Part shown: one piece after another, positions 46,750-54,014 of the stretch
Layout: each line of letters opens with the position of its first letter
Position numbering within the stretch: position 1 is the first letter of the stretch
NCBI RefSeq assembly: GCF_902459475.1
Contig: NZ_LR699114.1
Span: 1,364,001 to 1,428,000, forward strand
Origin: Aquicella lusitana
Lineage (GTDB): Bacteria; Pseudomonadota; Gammaproteobacteria; DSM-16500
DNA: 64,000 nt
Reading direction: 5' to 3'
The notes under the pieces: generated by a model
Told to the model about the DNA's origin: nothing
Database searches by the model: none
The model's input: only the letters and a program-made list of their open reading frames with translations
Translations under genes and position numbers: made by a program

Positions 46750-47492
46750 GACACAAGAGAAGCGGCTGTTGTCGCGCGCGACTTCAACCAATGGTGCCAT
46801 TGATCAAGACCTTGGCGTGAAGTCACGGACGTTTGAATGATCGTCAATTGAGGATTAACGGATAAAGCATATTGAATACATTGATTAATATCAAAATCGA
46901 CATAAGGCAGCAAATCGATTTTATTAATGATCATAAGTTGCGATTCGCGGATCATGTAAGGATACTTAAGTGGCTTATCTTCTCCCTCTGTCACGGAGAG
47001 AATCATAACCTTGAAAGCTTCGCCCAAATCAAATAAAGCAGGGCAAACAAGATTACCCACGTTTTCAATGAACAGCAGCGAATGGGCTGGCAAAGGAAGC
47101 TGATCTATCGCATGGCTTATCATGTGCGCATCAAGATGACATCCTTTTCCTGTATTAATCTGTTTAACAGGGATATCGAGCGCTGCAATACGCCGGGCAT
47201 CGAAATCTGTTTGTTGATCGCCTTCAATCACGGCAATAGCGAAATCTTTTTTAAGATGCTGAATAGTCTTTAAAAGCAAACTGGTTTTTCCTGAACCGGG
47301 ACTGGAAAGAAAATTGATCGCTAAAATAGAACGGTCTTTAAATTGTTTACGATTATCAGCGGCAAAACGGTCATTAGTTTCCAATACGTTTTGCTCTATA
47401 TTGATTAGCTCATGATGTTCATGCGATAAATTTTTATGCTGATGAACATCAGCATGGGCATGATGATCATTGCATCCGCAAGTTACACACAT
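46746..47492 (-). CDS. hypB: Nickel incorporation GTPase HypB
   Basis: A 248-aa GTPase. The N-terminus has the high-affinity metal site CVTCGC followed by a His-rich stretch (HHAHADVHQHKNLSHEHHE). Walker A is FLSSPGSGKTSLLLKT, and INTGKGCHLDAHMI carries a second metal-binding Cys/His. It loads nickel, normally with HypA. Because HypA here lacks its zinc domain, the metal hand-off may differ. ATGA overlap with hypF. Confidence 0.95.
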   Translation of the reverse strand: MCVTCGCNDHHAHADVHQHKNLSHEHHELINIEQNVLETNDRFAADNRKQFKDRSILAINFLSSPGSGKTSLLLKTIQHLKKDFAIAVIEGDQQTDFDARRIAALDIPVKQINTGKGCHLDAHMISHAIDQLPLPAHSLLFIENVGNLVCPALFDLGEAFKVMILSVTEGEDKPLKYPYMIRESQLMIINKIDLLPYVDFDINQCIQYALSVNPQLTIIQTSVTSRQGLDQWHHWLKSRATTAASLVS

Positions 47493-47734
47493 TATTCAGC
47501 TTCCATGGATTTCACAACCAATTCGGTTCCAATGACATTTATCATATCCAGTTTCGCATCCTCTGCTACAGTCCCTTGAGCAACTACATTAAACCAAAAC
47601 GCTAGCGCTTTACAATCAACCGCCAGCAAGTCTCCAATTAAAATCGTTATCTTAAACACTCGCTTTTTTTGATGCCTTTCCGCATGATCTTGCACAATTT
47701 TAATGATATTTCGACATAAGGAAAGTTCATGCAT
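47492..47734 (-). CDS. hypA: HypA-like protein lacking the zinc-binding domain
   Basis: An 80-aa protein against about 113-118 for the family. The N-terminal Ni-binding end is intact (MHELSLCRNIIKIVQDHAER, with Met1, His2 and Glu3). The core ends at TVAEDAKLDMINVIG and then jumps to the normal C-terminal sequence TELVVKSMEAE. The roughly 33 residues normally between them, with the two CxxC pairs that bind structural Zn, are absent. There is no frameshift, so this is an in-frame deletion or a distinct family variant. The first gene of the hydrogenase operon, adjoining hypB with a 1-bp overlap. Confidence 0.9.
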   Translation of the reverse strand: MHELSLCRNIIKIVQDHAERHQKKRVFKITILIGDLLAVDCKALAFWFNVVAQGTVAEDAKLDMINVIGTELVVKSMEAE

Positions 47735-47790
47735 TACTATTTAGCCAGTTTAAATAAAATTTAACATATTTTAGACATCTTATTGGCTGA

Positions 47791-47812
47791 TAAAACTAAC
47801 TCAATAGTTTTA
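47791..47812. promoter_or_regulatory. Dyad in the hyp / ABM divergent promoter region
   Basis: taaaacta and tagtttta form an 8-bp inverted repeat around actcaa, in the gap between the leftward hyp operon and the rightward ABM gene. It could be an operator for a regulator or a hairpin. No match to an FNR or sigma-54 site is claimed. Confidence 0.3.
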
Positions 47813-47896
47813 GTGCTCCAAATAGCTTACCATACTATCAGAAGCCTGCTTGTGAAACATTTTACATACCACACGTCATTTCAAGGGAGCACCCGG

Positions 47897-48199
47897 ATGA
47901 ATAACGGAAACTATACGGTAATGATTGCCGGCATTGCCAAATCGGGCATGGAAGATTATGTAAAACGGTTTCTCAAGCAACTCATGCAGCATTCTCGTAA
48001 AGACAAAGGGTGTATTACTTACAACATTCATCAATCCATCGACAATCCTTCTGAATTTATGGTGTATATGCAATGGAAAAGCAAAGAAGCATTTGAGCAA
48101 CACAATCAAAAACCAGAAATGCAGCAATTTAAACACGAACTGGCGAAAGAAATGTTCGAAGAGCAATCACCCAAAACATATTGGCATTTGCTGGATTAG
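47897..48199 (+). CDS. ABM-domain monooxygenase-like protein
   Basis: A 100-aa protein of the antibiotic-biosynthesis monooxygenase (ABM) fold. GNYTVMIAGIAKSGMEDYVKRF and PSEFMVYMQWKSKEAFEQHN are the family pattern, with aromatic and His residues shaping a small active site. The ATG at 47897 has GGGAG upstream and is preferred over a longer frame starting at 47783. It is divergent from the hydrogenase operon; no link to it is implied. Confidence 0.8.
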   Translation: MNNGNYTVMIAGIAKSGMEDYVKRFLKQLMQHSRKDKGCITYNIHQSIDNPSEFMVYMQWKSKEAFEQHNQKPEMQQFKHELAKEMFEEQSPKTYWHLLD

Positions 48200-48242
48200 A
48201 AAGCGAATTCATCTAGAAAAAAGTAATTGCTTTAGAATTTAC

Positions 48243-48437
48243 TTATTCCGGAGGAACATACTGAAAATGTTTCACCACCTCCTGGGTTGCATTGTCAATA
48301 ATTTCACCGTTCAATTCACCAAAGCTCGCTTCTGCCTGGCTATTTAGCCAGGTAATAAGCTCTTCAATGTCATTCCCAGAAGTAAAAATAGTCTCGCCAT
48401 CATCAAGATATATTTTTGCGGTATACTTGTGTTTCAC
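48243..48437 (-). CDS. Small protein, paralogue A (64 aa)
   Basis: A 64-aa protein, GTG start preceded by AAGGAG. KYTAKIYLDDGETIFTSGND, then IEELITWLNSQAEASFGELNG and VVKHFQYVPPE. It is clearly homologous to the protein at 48922-49122. The mix of short strands and helices suggests a small globular fold; no metal motif is seen. Function unknown. Confidence 0.65.
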   Translation of the reverse strand: MKHKYTAKIYLDDGETIFTSGNDIEELITWLNSQAEASFGELNGEIIDNATQEVVKHFQYVPPE

Positions 48438-48513
48438 AATATCGCTCCTTATTTAAGACCGCGTTTAGCAGAGATCATGAGCACAAAACCAACTTGGAAT
48501 TAAGCAGTGAAGC

Positions 48514-48900
48514 TTAATATGCAAACCCAAAATAACTTAAGAAGATGCCTAGCAAAAGTGTAATGAAGGCGCTTATATAGTAAGCTGAATTATTCTGTAT
48601 AAATTTGGCAGACCACTCGGTAGCCGTTAGCGGAAATAAAACCCTAACAACTCCCTTAATCAGACTTAGCCAGGCAATGACGGTTATCACGACACGCCAA
48701 TCCATTTGCCAAATATTATGGCTAATGACTAAAAGGATACCCACAATAAGCGCCAAAATGCCGGTCAGAAATAAAAGCGCAGGATTGTCCGCAATATCGT
48801 CCACCATGGTTTTAAATCGAGATGCGTTGATAAACATTGCTATACCGATAATGACCAAGTAGATACCTAATGCCTTTGCAAGAAAAATCGAAACATCCAT
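48514..48900 (-). CDS. Four-helix membrane protein, unknown function
   Basis: A 128-aa hydrophobic protein with four predicted membrane segments: about 5-25, 40-60, 68-88 and 105-125. FLTGILALIVGILLVISHNI and AFITLLLGIFLSYFGFAY are typical. It lies between two paralogous small-protein genes on the same strand, so the three may form a unit. No family recognised with confidence. Confidence 0.65.
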   Translation of the reverse strand: MDVSIFLAKALGIYLVIIGIAMFINASRFKTMVDDIADNPALLFLTGILALIVGILLVISHNIWQMDWRVVITVIAWLSLIKGVVRVLFPLTATEWSAKFIQNNSAYYISAFITLLLGIFLSYFGFAY

Positions 48901-48921
48901 ATCGCATTCTCCCTCAGTTTA

Positions 48922-49122
48922 TTAAATATCTTCCGCCGGATTATATTGTATACTTTTAACAATACGATGCGTTTTATTATTAACTATAATACCATTAATT
49001 TCGCAAAAACGATCCTGTCCTTGGCGACGCATCCAACCAATCAATTGACCAACATCATCAGCGTGATTTTCAATGAAACTACCATCGTCAAAATATACTT
49101 TTGCAGTATATTTAGGCTTCAT
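48922..49122 (-). CDS. Small protein, paralogue B (66 aa)
   Basis: A 66-aa homologue of the 48243-48437 protein. KYTAKVYFDDGSFIENHADD, IGWMRRQGQDRFCEINGIIV and VKSIQYNPAED align position by position, with the DDG, W, Q, F-E, NG and QY-P-E positions kept. GAGG precedes the ATG. It probably arose by local duplication. Confidence 0.65.
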   Translation of the reverse strand: MKPKYTAKVYFDDGSFIENHADDVGQLIGWMRRQGQDRFCEINGIIVNNKTHRIVKSIQYNPAEDI

Positions 49123-49496
49123 ATATCGGCCTCACTGGCAAAACTACAAATCGATGCCTATTCTTACTATTTCTGATGAATGGCTTCCGTAAGCCTTCCG
49201 CATAAAGAAGTGTTATGACATTAAAGCGGGCTTTCCAAATTTTATTAACGCTATCCAATAATCATTCTAACACGAATCACCATTGCAATCGGTTAATCAA
49301 CAATGTTATCACTTGCCTTTGTTTTCTATAGAAAATAAAGTGCATCAAATGAATGGATTTTTTGAGAAGGGTTGATTAAATTGGACAAAGAAGCGAAGTA
49401 TTCTCATTTCCGTTCGGAACAGCGTCGCATGCAAATTTGCAATACAGACAACATTGTCTAATTTAAAATTAAATTAACCAAAGATGTGTAATATAT
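49123..49496. other. Gene-free upstream region
   Basis: No credible gene on either strand. The part nearest 49497 holds the 14-bp dyad agacaacattgtct (49446-49459), a possible operator for the operon downstream. Confidence 0.5.
49446..49459. promoter_or_regulatory. Dyad upstream of the beta-CASP gene
   Basis: agacaa and ttgtct form a 6-bp inverted repeat around ca, 37 bp upstream of the start at 49497. It is suitably placed for a repressor or activator site. No regulator can be named. Confidence 0.25.
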
Positions 49497-50852
49497 ATGC
49501 AAATTACTTTTTTAGGTGCAACGGAAACGGTGACCGGTTCGAAGTTCCTGCTCACACACCATGGAAAAAAAATCCTTGTTGATTGTGGCCTATTCCAGGG
49601 ATACAAAGCGCTTCGATTACGAAATTGGGACAAATTCCCCGTTGACCCAGCGCAAATCGATGCGGTGATTTTAACGCATGCTCACATTGATCATACGGGT
49701 TATTTACCGTTATTGGTTAAAAACGGATTTAGCGGAAAAATTCATTGTACGCACGGCACTAAAGACTTATGCGCAATATTGCTTCCCGATAGTGGTCACA
49801 TACAGGAAGAAGACGCTAAACGTGCAAACAAATATGGTTATTCCAAACATCATCCCGCGTTGCCCCTTTACACGGAAAATGAAGGCAGACAAGCATTAAA
49901 ACAATTTCTTCCGCATGATTTTGCTACTGAATATCGCTTATTTGATGATCTATCTTTCAGGTTTCATCATGCAGGTCATATTATTGGAGCCTCAATTGTT
50001 GAGATAAAATATAATAGTAAAACGCTCTGCTTTACAGGCGATCTGGGACGTCCTCATGATCATGTCATGAACCCGCCTGACGTCATCCACAAGGCGGATT
50101 ATTTAGTTATCGAATCGACGTACGGTGGTCGATTACATGATCGAACCGACCCGTTGAAACAACTTGAAGATATTATTCAGCAGACGGTGAAGCGTGGCGG
50201 CTCTGTGATCATTCCTTCCTTTGCTGTGGGACGCGCGCAAAGCTTGCTTTATTATATTGACCAGTTAAAAAAAGCAGATCGAATTCCAGATTTGCCCGTC
50301 TTTTTAGATAGCCCTATGGCAATCAACGCGACCAATCTGCTGTGCCATTATACCAATGAACATCGGTTAACAAAGGAGCAGTGTAAAGATTTATGTAATG
50401 TGGCAGAATATATTGTCACGCCTGAGCAGTCTAAATCCATCGATCAATATAAGGTTCCTGTTATCATTATTTCAGCAAGCGGCATGGCGACAGGCGGCAG
50501 AATTCTGCACCATTTAAAATTATTTTTACGTGACCCACGCAGCACAATTCTTTTTGCAGGATTCCAAGCGGGCGGCACACGCGGCGACAGATTATTGCGT
50601 GGCGAGACTGAAATTAAGATACATGGTGAAATGATCCCTGTTCGTGCACATATCGAATTGCTGACCAGCCTCTCCGCACACGCCGATTACCAGGAAATAC
50701 TTGCTTGGCTTAAAAAGTTTGAGCGGCCGCCCCAAAAAACTTTTATTGTCCACGGGGAACCTGAAAGTTCAAAAAATTTAAAGCGAAAAATTGAAGAGCA
50801 ACTTAAATGGTCTTGCTACCTTCCAAAATACAGGCATGTCGAAACCTTATAA
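49497..50852 (+). CDS. Beta-CASP metallo-beta-lactamase-fold nuclease (Ysh1/CPSF-like)
   Basis: A 451-aa protein with an MBL fold and a beta-CASP insert. Motif 2 is THAHIDHTG near residues 60-68. FHHAGHIIGASIVEI and CFTGDLGRPHDHVM follow. The beta-CASP specificity region is SGMATGGRILHHLK, with LTSLSAHADYQEILAWL, and the C-terminal motif is TFIVHGEPESS. Members act on RNA as endo- and 5'-exonucleases. The weak ribosome binding site suggests low expression. First of a three-gene operon with the AMP phosphorylase (11-bp gap), so a role in RNA turnover feeding nucleotide salvage is plausible. Confidence 0.88.
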   Translation: MQITFLGATETVTGSKFLLTHHGKKILVDCGLFQGYKALRLRNWDKFPVDPAQIDAVILTHAHIDHTGYLPLLVKNGFSGKIHCTHGTKDLCAILLPDSGHIQEEDAKRANKYGYSKHHPALPLYTENEGRQALKQFLPHDFATEYRLFDDLSFRFHHAGHIIGASIVEIKYNSKTLCFTGDLGRPHDHVMNPPDVIHKADYLVIESTYGGRLHDRTDPLKQLEDIIQQTVKRGGSVIIPSFAVGRAQSLLYYIDQLKKADRIPDLPVFLDSPMAINATNLLCHYTNEHRLTKEQCKDLCNVAEYIVTPEQSKSIDQYKVPVIIISASGMATGGRILHHLKLFLRDPRSTILFAGFQAGGTRGDRLLRGETEIKIHGEMIPVRAHIELLTSLSAHADYQEILAWLKKFERPPQKTFIVHGEPESSKNLKRKIEEQLKWSCYLPKYRHVETL

Positions 50853-50863
50853 AGGAATTATAG

Positions 50864-52378
50864 TTGAACACTGAAACGAACAAGCTCCAACTGGTAAGAT
50901 TGGGCATTAATACTAGACACGAATTTGTTATTTACATGCACGTAGATTGTTTCGTTTGCAAATCAGAAGGATTTGAGGCTCAAAAACAAATCGTTGTTAC
51001 CTTCAATAACTCCTCTATTGTAGCAACATTAAACATTATTCAATCCGGCATATTGAGTAATCATGAAGCAAGCTTGTCGGAAAGTGCCTGGAAGCGCTTA
51101 GGTGTGCAAGAAGGCGATTATATCAGTTTGTCGCATTTAAAACCCGTTACTTCATTAAAATATTTGCGCTCTAAAATATATGGTAATGAAATGAATGCAC
51201 ATAAATTTCAAGCCATCATGGCGGATATCGTAGCGGGAAAATATTCCAACATTCATCTCTCAAGCTTTATAACCGCATGCGCCAAAGATAATTTGAGCAT
51301 CGCGGAAATGATTGATCTCACTCAAGCCATGGTTCAAACGGGTGAGCGGGTCATCTGGGAGTATCCGCTTGTCATGGATAAACATAGTGTAGGCGGCATA
51401 CCCGGCAACCGAACGACTCCGATTGTGGTTGCCATTGTTGCAGCAGCAGGCCTTATTATCCCCAAAACATCTTCAAGGGCCATTACCTCGCCGGCAGGAA
51501 CAGCTGATACGCTTGAAACAATGACACCAGTCGATTTGAGCCTGACCAAGATGCAAAAAGTGGTTCGCAAAGAAGGAGGTTGCTTTGCATGGGGCGGTGC
51601 CATCAATTTAAGTCCGGCTGACGATATTATTATACGTGTCGAGCGCTCTTTAGATCTTGATCCTGAAGGACAGATGGTGGCTTCCGTCCTCTCAAAAAAA
51701 GCCGCCGCAGGCGCCACGCATGTGATCATCGACATGCCTGTTGGCCCCACTGCCAAGATTCGTTCGGATCAAATATTTTTAAAATTGCAGGACTATTTTA
51801 TTGTCGTTGGTAAGGCAGTAGGCCTGAATGTAAAAGTGTTAAAAACAGACGGCATACAGCCTCTTGGAATAGGAATTGGCCCTGCACTTGAGGCAAAAGA
51901 TATATTATCCGTTTTGCAAAATGAAAAAGATGCACCTGCAGATTTAAAAAACAAAGCTATAGTACTTGCGGCTTGTCTTTTGGAACAAGGTAAAAAAGCA
52001 TCACCGGGTGCAGGGCAAGAATTAGCAAAAAAAATATTAGAAAGCGGTGCCGCTTTCAAAAAGTTTCTCGCTATCTGCGAGGCACAAGGCGGGTTTCGCG
52101 AGCCACAGCGCGCACCTTATACGCACGACATTGTAGCGGCACATGAAGGCATTGTGACTGAGATTGACAATCGAAATCTTGCCATGGTCGCAAAATTGGC
52201 TGGTGCGCCACATGATGCCACAGCGGGGATTGAATTTTTTGCAAAACGGGGAACGAAAATAGAAATCGGCCAAATTTTATATCGCATTCATGCCGAATCA
52301 ACGGGTGAATTGGCTTATTCACTCAGTTTTGCTCAATCTATGCCAAACATTATCAAAATTAGCCGGGAGGGCATATGA
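50864..52378 (+). CDS. AMP phosphorylase-type thymidine phosphorylase family enzyme
   Basis: A 504-aa enzyme, TTG start with AAAGGA 9 nt upstream. N-terminal domain typical of archaeal-type AMP phosphorylases, then the conserved active-site region KHSVGGIPGNRTTPIVVAIV near residue 172 and the SSRAITSPAGTADTLETM segment. DIVAGKYSNIHLSSFITACA is the first catalytic-domain helix. The best-studied relatives phosphorolyse NMPs to base plus ribose-1,5-bisphosphate. Here it overlaps the PRPP-synthetase homologue by 4 bp (ATGA), so the two act together. Confidence 0.85.
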   Translation: MNTETNKLQLVRLGINTRHEFVIYMHVDCFVCKSEGFEAQKQIVVTFNNSSIVATLNIIQSGILSNHEASLSESAWKRLGVQEGDYISLSHLKPVTSLKYLRSKIYGNEMNAHKFQAIMADIVAGKYSNIHLSSFITACAKDNLSIAEMIDLTQAMVQTGERVIWEYPLVMDKHSVGGIPGNRTTPIVVAIVAAAGLIIPKTSSRAITSPAGTADTLETMTPVDLSLTKMQKVVRKEGGCFAWGGAINLSPADDIIIRVERSLDLDPEGQMVASVLSKKAAAGATHVIIDMPVGPTAKIRSDQIFLKLQDYFIVVGKAVGLNVKVLKTDGIQPLGIGIGPALEAKDILSVLQNEKDAPADLKNKAIVLAACLLEQGKKASPGAGQELAKKILESGAAFKKFLAICEAQGGFREPQRAPYTHDIVAAHEGIVTEIDNRNLAMVAKLAGAPHDATAGIEFFAKRGTKIEIGQILYRIHAESTGELAYSLSFAQSMPNIIKISREGI

Positions 52379-53268
52379 AAAATTCCATCATTATGCCATT
52401 GCCAGCGTATACACAATTAGCTGTGGCATTAGCAAGTCAATTAAGAATCGAAATTGGCACTATTGAAGTACGTAATTTCCCAGATGATGAGTCCTACATC
52501 CGCTTGGATTCCGATGTCAAAAATAAGACTGTGATATTGGTTTGCGGGTTGGAACATCCAAATAATAAAAGTATGCCGCTTATGTTTGCTGCTCAAACTA
52601 TAAAAGAATTGGGGGCCAAATCCGTTTGTTTAATAACGCCTTATCTTCCTTATATGCGCCAGGACAAGCGTTTTAAACCAGGTGAAGCGATTACCGCTGT
52701 TCTTTTTGCTAATTATCTTTCCAGTTGGATTGATTGTTTAATGACAGTTGATCCGCACTTACACCGGATTAAAAACCTTGAGGAAATTTATTCAACTAGT
52801 TCCATTGTGGTATTACATTCAACGAAGAAAATTGCTGAATGGATTCTCACTCATGTCGATTCACCCTTTATTATTGGCCCCGATGAAGAAAGTCTGCAAT
52901 GGGTTGCAGAGGTGGCAGCATTAGCCTCCGCCCCCTACACCGTTATCAAAAAGACCCGCTACGGCGACAAAAAAGTGAGTGTTGCTGTTCCAGAAATAAA
53001 AGACACAGGTAAAACCCCCGTATTAGTAGACGATATTATCTCTACGGGAACCACCATGCTTGCCGCAATTCAAGAACTTGTAGCCAGAGGATTTAAAAAG
53101 CCTGTCTGTATTGGTGTGCATGCATTATTTAATAACGAGGCCTACAACGGCCTCTTGCACGCTGGAGCGCAACAGATTGCCACCTGCAATACCATTGCTC
53201 ATCCTTCTAATCGCATTGATATTACCGATGTGATTGTGGAAGGTGTAAAATGCTTAAAACTAAACTGA
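52375..53268 (+). CDS. Ribose-phosphate pyrophosphokinase homologue
   Basis: A 297-aa phosphoribosyltransferase-fold protein. VNPDDESYIRL-type N-terminus (FPDDESYIRL), YLPYMRQDKRFKPGEAI, the divalent-metal site VDPHLHRIKNLEEIY near residue 124 and the PRPP-binding loop VLVDDIISTGTTMLAAIQEL near 215 are all present. It should make or use PRPP. Its substrate may be ribose-5-phosphate, or, given its neighbour, a product of ribose-1,5-bisphosphate metabolism. Last gene of the operon. Confidence 0.85.
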   Translation: MKNSIIMPLPAYTQLAVALASQLRIEIGTIEVRNFPDDESYIRLDSDVKNKTVILVCGLEHPNNKSMPLMFAAQTIKELGAKSVCLITPYLPYMRQDKRFKPGEAITAVLFANYLSSWIDCLMTVDPHLHRIKNLEEIYSTSSIVVLHSTKKIAEWILTHVDSPFIIGPDEESLQWVAEVAALASAPYTVIKKTRYGDKKVSVAVPEIKDTGKTPVLVDDIISTGTTMLAAIQELVARGFKKPVCIGVHALFNNEAYNGLLHAGAQQIATCNTIAHPSNRIDITDVIVEGVKCLKLN

Positions 53269-53326
53269 GAAGGATAAGCAAATTATACTCGTTTTCCTCG
53301 ATTGGATAACTATCATTACTTATAAC

Positions 53327-53821
53327 CTATTTGTATATCTCAAACAGTAAAAAATCCTCGCCTTCCGATTGTATTTTTTTTACAAATTGCATACCTGCTT
53401 TCTCTAAAACATGCTGCGATTTTTTATTATCCAATCTCGTCAATGCGATTATTTTACTCACACTTAAATTTTTGAATCCCCACTCAATCAACGCCTTTGC
53501 AAGTTCCGTTGCGTATCCTTGATTCCAATATTTTTTATGAATAATATATCCTATTTCTATATCAGCTTTTTCAGCAATTGCTCCGGAATAATAAAAAAGT
53601 CCGGCGCGGCCAATAAATTCATTATTATCTTTTAAAAAAACGGAGCCCATGCTAAAACCGTTTTGCTGAAACTCAAGGATATGATGATTCAGCCACGCCT
53701 CCACAACCTCATTCGGATATTGCATCTCGTCTGATTCGGCATGCACAACCAGCCAGTTGTTATAGTCGGATAAAGAAGGAGCCCTAATAATGAGTCTTTT
53801 CGTTTCTAAAAAAATTGTCAT
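53327..53821 (-). CDS. GNAT acetyltransferase, RimJ/RimL type
   Basis: A 164-aa acetyltransferase. ETKRLIIRAPSLSDYNNWL at the N-terminus and the acetyl-CoA loop KKYWNQGYATELAKALIEWG near residue 94 are family signatures. KSQHVLEKAGMQFVKKI follows. Target unknown. It is monocistronic and convergent with the preceding operon. Confidence 0.88.
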   Translation of the reverse strand: MTIFLETKRLIIRAPSLSDYNNWLVVHAESDEMQYPNEVVEAWLNHHILEFQQNGFSMGSVFLKDNNEFIGRAGLFYYSGAIAEKADIEIGYIIHKKYWNQGYATELAKALIEWGFKNLSVSKIIALTRLDNKKSQHVLEKAGMQFVKKIQSEGEDFLLFEIYK

Positions 53822-54014
53822 AAAATTTCTCGTCGGACAAGATGGCTGGGCTACCAGGGGGATACTTTGAAATAAGTTTGTACAATATACTGCGAAAATG
53901 TTTCCCCATTATCTTTTAGGATAGGTGAAGGCGCGGCGAGTGAGCAACAGAAATTTATATTAAATCTCACACCATGTTATAATGATTTGAATAAATTTTA
54001 ATTATACATTGCTT

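Noticed and set aside
47783-47896. 38-residue extension of the ABM protein
   Set aside because: Overlaps the divergent promoter region and has no ABM homology; the ATG at 47897 has a ribosome binding site.
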